Shown piece after piece: positions 36,990-50,199 of a stretch of 64,000 nucleotides of DNA. Below the pieces are notes generated by a model that had not been told where the DNA came from, searched no databases, and saw nothing but the letters and a program-made list of their open reading frames with translations. The position numbers were made by a program, and so were the translations under genes. This DNA is from Adineta vaga (Eukaryota > Rotifera), in assembly GCA_021613535.1 (NCBI GenBank), contig CP075494.1, positions 6,262,001-6,326,000 on the forward strand, read 5' to 3'. Positions within the stretch are counted from its first letter, which is position 1. Each line of letters opens with the position of its first letter.

Positions 36990-38597
36990 TTATGGTGATT
37001 TTTCACTTGTCTCTATGATTGTTTCAGCTGCTTTCTCATCACTGATTGGAACATATACTTCTACTTGTGTCGTTTCACTTTCACTTGTACTTTGTGTAGA
37101 ATACTTCGGACAATTTCTAAAACTTCGTCGAATAGATTGAGTACGTTGATTCGAACAACGTTGAATTGGTGGTGTTGAATATTTATATCCATGTTGTGTC
37201 GAAATATTTTCTAATATATACAGTTCATAATCATTCTTACTCAATTGATTTGGTAAAATTGAAAGCGTATTTGCATGTGGTCGAGCTGCTTGTTGAAGTT
37301 GAGGATGTGTATGTTTTAGTTTAGATTTCATTTTAGTTCTTATTGGTGATAATACACCATGAACATCATTTTCTGACTGAGTTTGTTCTTTTCGTTTATA
37401 CATCATAATATTTTCTTGACTTTCACGATGTAATGCCAATAAACTTCGACGAACAGTGGCAGGAATCAATCGAGGATCAAGTAATTGTTCATCGGGATTT
37501 TCTACATTAGTTTGTGTCATTTGTGGAACGGGTAGAGATATATTTCCATCAGAGAAACGATTGGATCGTAGACCAGCTGTTGGAACACATAAATGTTGAG
37601 TTGAACAACTTGTATCATACATTTGAGAAGCATTCCAAGATGAATGTAAACTATTTGGAATATATATATGTGGAATAGTAAGAGCTGTTGAATGACGTGT
37701 CATTTCTATAAAAAGAAGATAGAGATAATTACTAAATACAACTTAATAATTGAAGAATAAGATAAGAATATTGGTTTTCTTTTCGAAGATCATAATGAAT
37801 AGGTGATTATCTTTAGAAAAATATGAATAATTAACTTCCAGTTTTGAATAGAAATAGACTAGATGGGACAAATTTCTTCTTTACCTGATGGATGACTAGT
37901 TGATGCATTTCCATTGTATTGATATGATTCTCGGATAGTATTTGAATTCGATATTACATCTTCTTCAGCAGTTTCTTCATGTGTTGTTAAGGAAATATTA
38001 ATTGCTGAATGAAATCCTTTTGTTGTTGTTGAAAGAGGAATGGATGATAAAAGATCATCTCGACCAATAACCAAAGCTGAAACTGTTGATGGAATAGTTT
38101 TCATCGAATTTTTCGGTAAATATTGATGAACATAATGCATAGTTTTTAATTCTTCGGAAGTTATATTTGTATCAAGAAGAGTTGAATAACGTTTTTTCTT
38201 ATAGATTATAGAATCTTGTTCACGTTCAACAATTTTGATATCACCGATATTAACTGGATCTTTACGATCAACACAATAATGTACTTGAGTTTCTAGACGA
38301 CGAAGTGATTTATATTGATTAAGACAAAATCCAATTGCTGACAACCATACGGCCAAAACGAAGAGAATAAGTATTACTTCACTTAACATTATATCTGGAC
38401 CTGAACTAACGACGACTGTCGATGACACTGAAGTTTGATGTATGAGAAATTCAATCAAATGAACAAAATGAGAACTTACTCGGATTGGCAATGTCACCAA
38501 AACATCGACATATACTTGAATTTTCTGCTAGATTAGGTCGACTTCGTGTTAAATTTCCTAAAACTTGACATAGTTTTGCAATTGTCAATTGATTCAT
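36990..38597 (-). CDS. single-pass membrane protein, unrecognised
   Basis: Three exons (38480-38597, 37885-38427, 36990-37705) give 458 aa in frame. The N-terminal 50 residues (MNQLTIAKLCQVLGNL..., CRCFGD) are short and may be extracellular. One transmembrane helix follows (IMLSEVILILFVLAVWLSAIGFC), then a basic stop-transfer KSLRRLE and a long, disordered, Ser/Thr/Gln-rich cytoplasmic tail. I recognise no catalytic or binding domain. The alternating juxtamembrane block VNIGDIKIVEREQDSIIYKKKRYS could be a conserved motif. Membrane topology is inferred from charge only. Confidence 0.72.
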
Positions 38598-39852
38598 ATC
38601 AATTGATTCTTCAATGAAAACAAAAAGTTCTTTCGTCAGTTGTTTTTTCTCTATATTTTAGATTTTATTAACACATTCTGTCAATGAATTTCTCTCTCTC
38701 TCTCGCTATTCTTTTTTTTTTTCTATATATAGAATCAAACTTCTCATACAAGAAACTTCAAGCAGAAATCAACAGAAAGAAAAGAGCAGAATATTTTGTT
38801 TTTCATTAAGCTTTTATACAAACTTACATCCGTTCTTTCTAATATATCTCGCCATAAAGATTAAGCTAATAACTAAGTATATTCTTGTCTTTTCTTTTTC
38901 TTTATGATCGACATCTAAAATAGATATAAAAATAAATTGTAATGAAATTTTCTACTGTGACAAAAAATAAACAGGTTGACATTCATAAGATTTAACATTT
39001 CTTGAGAGACATTCAAATTTAATCATATTAATTGACAATAACATTAGAAATCTTCAAGAATTATTTCAATCTATCATATGATTCCATTTTGTTTTACAGA
39101 AAGAAATGTATGAAGTATTCACTTAACAAGAAGAAAGAATTTCTCATCTATAGAATAACAAAAAAAGAAGAGAAATAATCAACTCTTTTACCTTCATTTT
39201 CTTTTCAAGTGTATATTACGGTTATTATCATTCAAATGCATTTTTTTTGTTCTTCTATTACTGTGTGTCTATGTGGATAGAAAAGAAATATCTTTTGTCA
39301 TACGAACTTAATAGTATGGCATCTGGTTGTTAGTTATTTATGAGACATAGCAAAGTTTGTAGTTTTACAATAAAAATGATCAATAAAAGAAGAGAAAGAA
39401 AAACGAACTTGGTCTAATTTTCTATCGGATCAAATGGCTAATAAAAAGAGGGAAAGAACATCGATTATAAGAAATGATGTAATCATAAGTTTGGTAAGTA
39501 AATAGAATAATTGAATTAACTGGAAAAAGAATGAGTCAATCGTAATTCTTTCAGTCATTAATAATTTGCAAATACTTAATGAAACATCCGAGAACAAGAA
39601 CAAAGACTTTCATTAATATAAGTTTTTTTAATAATAGAGTGTACACAAACATTGATTCTCACGTGTTTATCTTTTTCTTTTTGATTCAAAAATTCTAATA
39701 GCAAATGCATATTTTCTATCATCTTGTAATCATCGGAATTTGTTTGTATGTATGCTACTTAGCGAATCAATCATCGAATTTATTCTAGGAATTTGTTATT
39801 GCACACATACAAAAAGAAAAATTTCATCAAACATAATTTTTAATATTCAATA
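38598..39852. other. intergenic region, 1.25 kb
   Basis: Upstream of the membrane-protein gene and downstream of the crystallin-domain gene. It has CT and T-rich tracts (38691-38722) and no coding-like frame. Confidence 0.45.
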
Positions 39853-42099
39853 TCATAAACGACGTCGACGAATGAATTCAATGACAGTTTCTGTTCGTTG
39901 TTGATATGGATCTTCATCTGTCGATTTTCGTTCGGATCTTATCATTGTTTCTCTAGAATGTCATATAAATACAATCTTTTCGTGATAAGTATTGTTTAGT
40001 TTTTATTAATAAATTACACGCGCACATACATTATAATTGGTAAAAGAGTAGAGAAACACGATGAAATGTAGTAGTAGTAGATTCATTAGTAAAAGTGCAT
40101 CTTACCCATTGATATCTATATTATGATTTACTTTAACATGTTTTTCTAGATACGGTGCTTCAATAATTAATTTTCCATCAAGATAATTCGATTGTAAACG
40201 TTCGATATCTGTTTGAGGTGGTAAACTTGTTGATTGAAAGAATGATGTACGAGATTTTCGTGTATCCGTTTCGATTTTTCGTTCGGCTTTAACAATTAAT
40301 TCTTGATCTTTAATTGATACTTGAATATCTTCAGGTTGATAATCAGTTAGATCTAGAGACATCAATAGTTTCTTTTCACTATTATTCTCTGTAGATGGTC
40401 CAGGCAGAATTTGTGGACGAAAAGCAGATCGATGAAATACATCAAAGTCAAATGGTTTGTTTTTTCCGATCGATGAATCATTTTTTGATGTTATTGTAAC
40501 TGGTGTTTTTGATGGATCAGTAAATCTAGTATTGATTCCATTTGAATTAATGGGTAAATTATGATGTAGATCTGATCGTGAATGAATTGTTCGTCCATCA
40601 TTGGATAAATTCATATCACCATAGGAAAATGTTGATGATTGAATTGATGGAATAAATGATGAGTCAATTTTCTTTTCATTTGTTATTGAATGTAAATAAG
40701 GCATTTCAATAGTTAATTCTCGTGCTTTTCGATTGTATGAATAAGAATATTTATTTATATCGATATGTTTAGGAATGGGAAAGATTTTATGTAATTCTCT
40801 ACGAATAAAACCACCAAAATTATCTTCTTCAATATGTTTTCCATCAATAACTAATTGATATCGAGAAAAATAAGGTGTAATCGTAAATTCTTTTTCTTCG
40901 AAATCATCAGTGGTTAATTGAATGACATATTTATTGCCTTGATCACTAATTCGTTGATCATAAGAATGTGTTACAGGTCCTGTATAACTATCCGAACCTG
41001 TTGTAGGATATTTTGATGATGACATTGTTGAATTAATGTTCCAAGGATCAGTTGAATATCTTGATGATGATGATGATGATCGATCCAATCTATTGTTTGA
41101 TATTTTTGAAACGTATTTGTTTTCGTTATTTTTGTTCGAAGATGATAATGTAAATAATGGTTCGGTTGTTTTAGGTTGATGAAGAGAAAGCGACGAAAGA
41201 TGAAATGAATTCTCGTTTTTCTTATTAACTAAAATACTTTCGTTGATTAAACTTGCCGATGATAATGATGACGATAGAAATGGATTATTTCGATCGAATT
41301 GATAGTTATCGACTGAGTGTGGTTTTGTTGATGATTGGTAAAGATGATTTTTATTATCAGTAGTCGTTGGTTGACAATAGGAATGTCGTGATTCGTAATA
41401 ATGATTGGATGGAACTTTTTGTTGTTCTTTAACAAATGATGAAGAACATGGATCGTGACAAAGACGAGATGCCTTATTTTGAGTACTTGGAAAGAGAAAT
41501 AACGATGATGTAGATAAAAAATCTCTTGTTTTTCGTCCTTGATAGAATTGTCGGTCGGCTAGTGGGTTGGAACTTGAGAGAAATTCTTTTGCATTTCGAT
41601 CTTGTAAACTTTCACTGGGCGTATCAATCGAACCATAGATTCCTGGTTTCTTTGATGATTTCGATGAAAGAAAATAATCATTTGATAATAATGATGTTGA
41701 CGGTAGTTTATTATAAATATAATGTCGATTACGATGCGAACCAATATATGGTCGTGGTACGGATGATGACTGTAATAAATACAAAACAATGAATCAGTGA
41801 TTTTCTTTTTCTATGGAATTCATATACATAAAATGAAGTGAAAGTATATGAATGAAATTGAGTTGAGTTGAAGGTCGATGAACTAAATTTCTTTCAGACA
41901 TTCTTTTCGAACTATCTCCTTTTCATATCAATGGAAAAGGGCATTCACAAGAGAGTTCAGTCAAGTTTTTCTTTCTACATATGTAAATATTATCTTAAAA
42001 ATCAACTCATTTGCATATTACACTACATCAGATATTTCCTATTCAATTATCGAATATTAGATCCAAAAAATCATTTACCCTGTTAATACTTGTAGACAT
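39853..42099 (-). CDS. large small-heat-shock-like protein with two alpha-crystallin domains
   Basis: Three exons (42079-42099, 40106-41769, 39853-39952) give 594 aa in frame. The first exon encodes only MSTSINR; the last, spliced from GG-GTAAG, adds about 33 residues ending IEFIRRRRL. If that last intron is retained, the protein stops just after DIDING. The first 280 residues are Ser/Tyr/Asn-rich and disordered. Two alpha-crystallin-like folds follow: residues about 290-370 (NKYVIQLTTDDFEEKEFTIT ... RELTIEMPYL) and 480-570 (LLMSLDLTDYQPEDIQVSIK ... LDGKLIIEAPYL). Ordinary small heat-shock proteins are 150-250 aa with one such domain. A chaperone role is plausible; the long head is unusual. 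Confidence 0.82.
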
Positions 42100-42830
42100 T
42101 GGATTTTTTTTTATGAATGAATAAGTGTGTGCGCCTGCCAACAAAGATCTCGAGTGAATAAAACTAAAAGATGCATTCATCGTCATTGTCAGTTCGTTTT
42201 TTTTAGAGACATAACAGATTGTAATGTTTTCTTAACAATTGAAAAAAAGTTTTTTTCTTTTTATTTGCTATCATTGAAATAAAACTGATGTTTGTCTATA
42301 GACGACGATGTGTTCTCGAGATTTTTTTGAACGATTATTTTTATAAAAGAATACATGTGTTGATAAACTTGATTTGGATAGTTTTATACATCATAGAAAC
42401 CATTCTATTTGTTGAAAGAGAGACGATCAGGTAATATGACCGATAGAGAAAAAAACTATTATTTCAAATAGGAATTTTTTTCTGATGTAAAAAGAAGATT
42501 ATTAAAATGTTAGTGAAGAACGGAAATGTCGTCGGATGTCACGTACAGTTTCACTGAATTCTTGTAGCGTGATATAAGTAGATATGTGTCTCAAATGGTT
42601 CTAAAAATAACAATGAAAACGAGAAAACTATTTTAGTTTCAATTTATTGTCTGATAAAACATTTTCTATCTTATAAAAACAATGAGACATGAGAAATTCG
42701 TTAGAATGTATCGAAATTAATCATACAGATCTATGTTTACATTAATAAAATAAACACACAAAAAAAGAAACGTTCGTAAGAATTATTCTTTTACAAATAA
42801 TTTTCAGTAAATATGTTTAATTATTTGTTC
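42100..42830. other. intergenic region
   Basis: About 730 bp between the crystallin-domain gene start and the stop of the macroglobulin-type gene, AT-rich, without a recognised feature. Confidence 0.45.
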
Positions 42831-45800
42831 TCAACGAAATATCATCAGATCTACTTGGTTGTAGCAAGCAAAACATAAAAGAATGATAAAAATCATCGTC
42901 AATGACTGTACAAATATTGTTCCCTGACTATAATATGGACAATATGGACATTGATACGATCCACAAACCTGGAAGAATCGAAAAAAAGCAGAATTATTTC
43001 ACAAATAAGTAAGTAACTTACTTCACAAATATCTAATCCGAATAAATTTCGCAATGTATAAACATTTCGATACATATTCGCTGGTTCGAACCATTCATAC
43101 GCTCGAACTTCATAGTATCGTGAAATATTGGCTACTGGTATCCAACGTTTTGCTTGAAATTGAAAACAAATTGGATCAAAATCTACATAGTCAAAACCGA
43201 AATTAACTTGACCAGGCCAATTTTCTGCTTCACGTAAATTTCGAATAAAAAATCCCCAAATCATCGATTTTAAATCTTTTTCTTCTACACGATAACCTGT
43301 CGGAATTTGAATTTCAATAAATACTGTTCCACTCGATGATGCTTTCAAATTTTTGACATTTTCTGCACGCCATGAAACGCAAACATTATAATCAATTGTT
43401 GAAAAATTACGACCAGATAACATGGGTCGAACATCAACTGTAAAAGGTACATATGCTGGTCGACGAATCCGATCAGGAAATTCAACATTAACACCAACAT
43501 GCATCTAAAAAAGAAAATGTTTACTTAATGCAGTCATACTCATCAAGATGACCTACTTGTATAAGTGCATAACCATTTCCGAAACCGTCAATATAAACAA
43601 CACCCCAAACATGTTCAACATCACGAACTTGTGTATCAATTATATTTTCATCAACAATAACAACTGGATCATGACCTTTTTCTGATGATGATGCAGATGT
43701 TAAATTAATACGTATATTATATGCTGTTATTTCAAAACCACGTAGAACAGCATAACCAACAATCGCACGTTGAGCCATACAGGAATCATATGTTGCAGAC
43801 CAACCACCAATAAAATTTCGCATCGATTGAAGCCATAGTACTAATTACAAATAGAAACAATCTCAATATTCAACAAAGAAATGTTCGTATCGATAAAATT
43901 CGTCTTTGTTAAAAAGATCTAATGTGCGTGTCTATTTAGCTATTTTATTCATTTTAAGAACATACCAGATTGCTCAGCATCTCTCACTCTTGCTTTATGA
44001 GTATATGTCATAACAACAAACGCTGTTGCACTGACAGCATGTGCTTCAAAATCTGTCGATACTGGTTTTGGTCCATATCGAGGATTAACGTTTGGCCATG
44101 TTTTTGTCATTGCTGGAAGATTTACATTCGAATAATAGATTCCATTTTCATCTAAATATTCAGAAAGAAATTGGCTATTTTGAAAAATAACATTTCATAT
44201 CTATGTACTCATTCGTTTAAATAGAGTTAATTTTGCGAAAGCTGCATCTTGTTCAGCACTATTTGTAAGATGTAATGCATAAGTAACAATAGCCATATCA
44301 AATGCATCAGTAATATAACGGAAATTTTGTTCTAACCATTGTTTTCCTCGATGAATTGCACCAGTTAGATATTTAGCTGGTACTCCTCGTATATCGACAT
44401 TCATTTGTAAAGCAATAAGAACTTGTGCTGTTAAGGATAAATTTAAATATTGATATGTTCCACTAATATTGGTTAAATGCAGACCGAATTTATTTCGATC
44501 TTCAATAGTAGTCGTCTCAGCCCATGAACCATTTTCTCTTTGATTTGTTAGAAGAGATTTGACTATATCAGAACGAAGATTAGGATCAATGTATAATCCT
44601 TTTTCTTCCCATTCAGGATAAACAGCATCACGTAATGTCATTAATGTCCAAGCTGTAAACCAAACAGCTGTTTCATTTGAAAAACCAAATTGACTAAATG
44701 AGCCTACACGCCATGGTTCATCTGGATAGTCATCAACATACATAGCCATAAATCGAAGATATTCCATATTTACATAAATTAATACTTGTGTTAATTTTTG
44801 TTCGTCAAATGCTCGACCACCATGACCTTATGAAAGAAAAACGTTTAGATTTAGTGACTATTATTTAGAATCGAATCTATAGACAAACAAAAACAACGGG
44901 ATTTCATGTCGATGAGTTACCTTGTAGCATATATCGAAGATTATAAATCATCATAGCAAAATCGAATACACCTGAATCACCTGGAGCTGTTGTTCGTTGA
45001 ATTAAATTATCTGTATTTAACCATTCATCATAACCTAATAGAAAGTATGGACCAGCTACATCACCGGATATAAATATTTCACAAGTTGCTGAACCCGATA
45101 TATAATCCCAAGTATTCTGTAATGGAAGAATAAAATTTTCAGGAACAGTTATATCATATTCATTGACTTGTCTTGGTAGATTATTCAATAATAATACAGT
45201 TGGAGTATGATAATAATTACGTATACCTTCATAATTAACTTTAATTGTTTCACGAAAAAAATCACGAGATACACCAGTAATACCTAGAGAAGAGATGTCG
45301 AAACAAAAGCAATGTTAGTTGAATAGATACATATTGTTGTCATCAGTATTATGTATATAATTTCTTTTGACTTGTAATCTTCCTTACTGACAACGCAAAA
45401 TCAATCATTTTATCGAAAAACTGAAAAATTGTGTAAAAAAGAGAGATCAGATGGTGTTCATACCTTCGATCATAATTTCAATTTCACCAGCAGTCACCGG
45501 TACAAATGGAATATAGAGTCGTCGAACTTCATTCGGATATAGAATAACCAATACATGATGCTGTCCTTCAGTTAATTTTGGTGCATATGATGATACAATA
45601 CCTCGTTGTTCAATATTAACTGAACGATAATCATCAGATGCATGTAGAATAATCAAAGCTTCTATACGATATGGTTGAAAATTAAATACATCGACACGTG
45701 CACCAATTTGTTCACCAAATCGAACAATAGGTGGTACTTCAACTTTGATAAAAAATTGTCTTGTACCTTCATATATAAATGGAACTTCAACAACACCGAA

Positions 45801-48520
45801 ACCTGTTAAACGACTAACTGCAACAGCTGTAATAACCCATGTAGCAATAACATTTGGAACTGTAGTACGAAATTGTACACGACCATCAGGATAAGCAAAT
45901 TGTTGATGCCACATAAAATCAAGTTGCAATTCACGTTCCCAATATGGCCATAAACGAAGATATAACGGAGTAAAATTATATTGACCTGTGGATGTTGTTA
46001 CATTACCTAGAAGAATAAATGATATATATTCATTTTGCAAAAGATTTCTATTTACAATTTGCTTCATCTGAACCATCACGACAATCAAGTATATCATTAC
46101 ATCTGAATGAAGATGGATAACATGTACCATCTGTACATTGTAATAAACCATATTGATCACAACCTGTTTGTATTGCTTGTATATTAACATCGGTAAATAT
46201 TTGCATTCCAGATGAATTAAATGTTGAACCAACATCATAACCATAAGATTGAGATGGAAAAAAGACTCGATGTGATGCAATATTAATGTCCGAATACCAT
46301 GTATGTTGAAAACTTGTTGTAGAATAACGATCAAATGAATATAATTCATCATAAAGCTAAATGAATTTAAAAGATGATTAAACAGAAAATCTCGTCGAAA
46401 TTGTTTTACTTACCATAACTGAACTAAAATGATTTCCTGGTGGAAATAAACGTGCTTGTACAAGGCCAAGACCAGCAAAAGCAACATAGGATTGTGGTGA
46501 TGCATAGGCAATAACTTCAATTGTATTTCCTGTAAAATCTTTTCGTCGATTGATTGTTATGTTTACATGATTAGTAATTGATGATGTATTTATATGAAAA
46601 TTCATACTATCAGCAACAATTTCACCATCATAACGAACATAATAAACTAAGATATGAGCTGATGGTGCCATATCACGGCTAATACCAACATCAAATGTTT
46701 TTTGTCTAGCACCATCCATAGGAAGAATATTTGTAAAGATTAATTTTCCTGCTGATGTTATATGATAATAAACAAAATCAACATATTGTGTTACATTAAC
46801 ACGAAATAACATAAAATCACCAACACGTGGTGCTTCCGTACTTGATGTTACTTGTAAATAACTATTCGATGGAGATAAATAACGTATAGCACGTTGTTCA
46901 TCACTAGTACCTTGAACTAGTAGATTATTATCATATAATTCTGCACGAAGACGAATGAATGTTATTGTTGAATCACCTGGAGCTAGAAATCGATGTTGAA
47001 CTATACCAGAAGAATCAATCATATAGTCTACTGGCACTTGAGATTGACCAAGATCATTATCAGTATAGATACGAATAAATCGACCAGGACCTGGTGGATA
47101 TTTACTACCATCAACATTCGTAGCAGCTATATATGTTGTAAAGATCATACGAGGTTTGAATACCATGGAAGGACCACCAAGAAAGCGAAGACGCGTACCA
47201 GGTGTATAGAACGAAACAACAGTTGTACCTAAATTGAAGATTATCAATTATTTCATCGTTAATAAATGTATAGAGAAATGATTTACTAACCATTATTTGT
47301 TTCATTCCACCATGGATCATGTACAATAGCTGTTATTAAAATTTCATTTCCATCTAAATTTGGTAGAAGTGTTTGAATAGTTTCCATTGGAATAAAAAAT
47401 CCAGCAACACCATTAAAATCACTGATTACTGTTCGATATATGGCTATTGATCTTTGTGTTGCTGTTTCAAATTCCATATCAGCTAATGGATAATTGTGAG
47501 GATCATATATCGAACTTATATTACGTGCTCGAACAACTAAATGTGCATAACCAAGTACGCCCATACCAGTTGTATAATTTGCTGTAATGATACCGCCAAT
47601 ACCAGGTGAATCCGTAGGTAAATAGTATGGAACAGTAACATTCACTTCAAATTTTCGATTATAAAATTCATGTATATCAAATGATTTTGTGGCCTCATAA
47701 CCCATAACACGACATTTCACTGACCATACACCTTCCGGTGGGCCATCATTGATTGGATACTAAAATATAGAAAGATTATTTTTCATCTTTCCGTTAAAGA
47801 TTTTTTTACTTCAAGCGAAATAATTCCTGCCGTCGTTTGTTGATTCTCCCATTTACGTAAAATATGACCTGATGGTCCAATAATATATGCATCGACCGTA
47901 TGGAAATATCCACTCAAATCTGGATAAATTGGTATACAACGAAATTGTACAACAGTTTCATGTCGATAAATAGGTCGATCAAGTTGAATAAGAATTGATA
48001 CAGCTTTTTGTTCAAAAATTAATTCCGAAATATTAGAAAATTTTCTTTCACCAGTTAACGATGTTCCTTCGACTGTTAAACGATATGTACTCGGACGAAT
48101 ATTTTTTGGTATCCGCATTTGTAATGTTCTGGGTACATTCACCATACAAAGATCTTCAACCGATGCAATTGCCATATCATCATTTGATATCAGTGCTTTA
48201 ACCATGATTGAGTTCCATTCTTTTCTTAGAATAGTTACACTAACAGAAACAATTTGTGCTGGACGAACTACACGTGGACCAAGGATAACATAGGATGGTG
48301 TAATCGGTCGTCGTGCTTGTTGTGATGTGTAAATATTCAGTGGTGCTTGTCGACGATAGATGGAATGATTAAGAAAACTACGCGATTGAAATTGTTCATC
48401 GATTTGCAAGTTTTCCGTATCGTCTTGTGAGTAAAATGGAAAAAATTCCGATGATTGATAAGAGAAGATTGTTGTAAAGAGATGCAATTGAAGGATGAGA
48501 ACAACACTCAACCGATTCAT
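42831..48520 (-). CDS. alpha-2-macroglobulin/TEP family protein, Mcr/CD109-like, thioester lost
   Basis: About 11 exons encode roughly 1640 aa. A signal peptide (MNRLSVVLILQLHLFTTIFSY) follows an ATG that is directly preceded by TTTCAG. MG-type beta domains come next (LIQLDRPIYRHETVVQFRCI is the classic MG motif region), then an LDL-receptor class A module near 46055-46172 with six cysteines and CNDILDCRDGSDEANC. The alpha-2-macroglobulin block follows, then a TED helical domain with AVWFTAWTLMTLRDA. Where GCGEQ should stand, the sequence reads TTAPGDSGVFDF (about 44960-45000), so no thioester can form. A C-terminal receptor-binding domain ends in CxxYxCPYC and a hydrophobic tail (MIFIILLCFACY), suggesting membrane attachment. 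Insect Mcr likewise has an LDLa insert and no thioester, and works at septate junctions and in phagocytosis. Confidence 0.88.
46055..46172 (-). other. LDL-receptor class A module inside the macroglobulin-type protein
   Basis: This small exon part encodes six cysteines with the spacing of LDLa modules and the acidic calcium cage CNDILDCRDGSDEANC. It sits between the MG domains and the alpha-2-macroglobulin block, near the usual bait region. Calcium-binding Asp and Glu residues are intact, so it should fold and could bind ligand. Confidence 0.85.
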
Positions 48521-48985
48521 CTGAAATAGAAATGAGTTGAGCACCGTTATAAAACATGATAATAAAAATATCTTGAAATTTCTACAAGCTTTTTTTCTCG
48601 TCTTTGATATCTCATATGAATCATCAGATAAATCAATAATGATTATATCTATCCAAAAATTGAAATTTTTCGTAAAAAGAAAAAGAAGCAAATAATTATT
48701 TACAATAGAACGATGTCGATTGGGATGAATCACATTCCTTGTGCATAAGCTAACCTTTTCTATTGAATGGCAGATCTTATCATAAGAAAAAGAACATTCA
48801 TCGTTCTTTGAACTTTATCAAACAAATTTGTTTTGTCAATGAACCCTATCATCACATATAGAAGACGATCCTTTAATAAATATCCATTATTCTTCTCCGT
48901 ATTGAGTTACTGTTCAATTTCTTCTCGTTTATTTCAAATGAAAACTAACATAAAATGTTTTCAGAAAAATATCTAACATACGTAT
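48521..48985. other. short intergenic region
   Basis: About 465 bp between the macroglobulin-type start and the U-box gene stop. A minus-strand frame joins the macroglobulin start upstream (to 48733) but looks like 5' UTR or intron. No separate gene was seen. Confidence 0.45.
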
Positions 48986-50199
48986 TCATGCAATGATATC
49001 TACTAGGAATTTATTGGTAGATTCGCCTAAATTTTGTATCCAGAAACTAATATTATACAATTGTCTTTTTTCTGTGTGTACATATTGAAATAAGTAATCG
49101 ATTGAAGACAATGATCGATGACAGAATGCATACGAACTAGAATCTTTAGTAAAATGCTCATATGAAAGATTTGTTAAACTATGATTTGCTTTTGAACAGA
49201 AGCGAAACGGTTGAATAATACCATCTTCAAAATCACCATTACGTATTAATTCGGAATTCGAAGAAATATGAATTATTGAAACATTATCTAAACACCAATA
49301 TGAAGAATCGTGTTGAAAACTAAATAGAATTGTATTATTCGATGATGTTGCTTTGTATACGTAAGAATAATACGTATAATTAAACTGAGAGACATTTGTC
49401 AAGCGAAGTAATCGAGTAATATGAGAATTCGATACACAATAATTCGATATATTCACTAAAATAAAGAATGTAATAAGAATAAATAACTGACATAGAAGAT
49501 TTTTAACTGAGATTATAATAAGTGTACTTCATGGAATACATAAAAAAGACAATGAACTGTTCTGTTAGCTATTCATTTCTTTTCTTTTTCGTATGTGTAT
49601 GTGTATATATCTACTCTTTGTTTTTTTCTTTGATCATCAGTATCTCTGTCATAAAAATATAGTCTACCTATTTTATTACAAACTTAAAAATTTGAACAAT
49701 GCTTCAAAAATCGAACATTCTCAAATATTCTCGACATACCTGAAGAAATTTTTGGTCTATTATAAAAACTTTGTGCAGCTAGAACCAATAGAAATAAAAT
49801 ACCCAATATTCCAATCGATGTTATAAGTATTAAAATACATGCCATCCATGATTGATTTCTACATTTCAAATTATAACATCTTGTATATTCATTTGAAAGT
49901 GAATCATTAGGATCATTTGTTGAATGAGTTTGATAATATGAATGATTTGAAAGTTCAATTGTTTGGATACTTGGAGAACTAGATGAAATGGACTTTCGAT
50001 GATGATCAGTAAGTTTTTGAATATCTATATTACTATATAAATCTTCTACACGAAGACTTTCTCTTGTTAATGGACTTGTACCATGTTGTCGTATCCATTG
50101 TGTAATTGCTTTTCGTTCATAAGTATGTCCATCAGTTGCAATAACTGGATCATGAAAGACTTGCAATGTAATTGGACATATGAATTCATTGTCAGTCAT
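48986..50199 (-). CDS. U-box domain membrane protein with extracellular jelly-roll-like domain
   Basis: Two exons (49740-50199, 48986-49455) give 309 aa in frame. Residues about 5-70 are a U-box: FICPITLQVFHDPVIATDGHTYERKAITQWI, SPLTRESL. A transmembrane helix follows (WMACILILITSIGILGILFLLVLAA). The remaining 150 residues show YWCLDNVSI and RNGDFEDGIIQPFRFC, then NISFWIQNLGES, resembling the end of one and start of the next secreted jelly-roll (carbohydrate-binding-like) repeat. The second repeat is cut short at the stop. This pairs a cytosolic ubiquitin-ligase-type domain with an extracellular sensor-like domain. The ATG at 50199 was chosen because the frame upstream opens only with GTG. 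Confidence 0.75.

Noticed and set aside
41526-41792. ORFs overlapping the crystallin-domain gene
   Set aside because: Out-of-frame and antisense shadows of the Ser/Asn-rich head.
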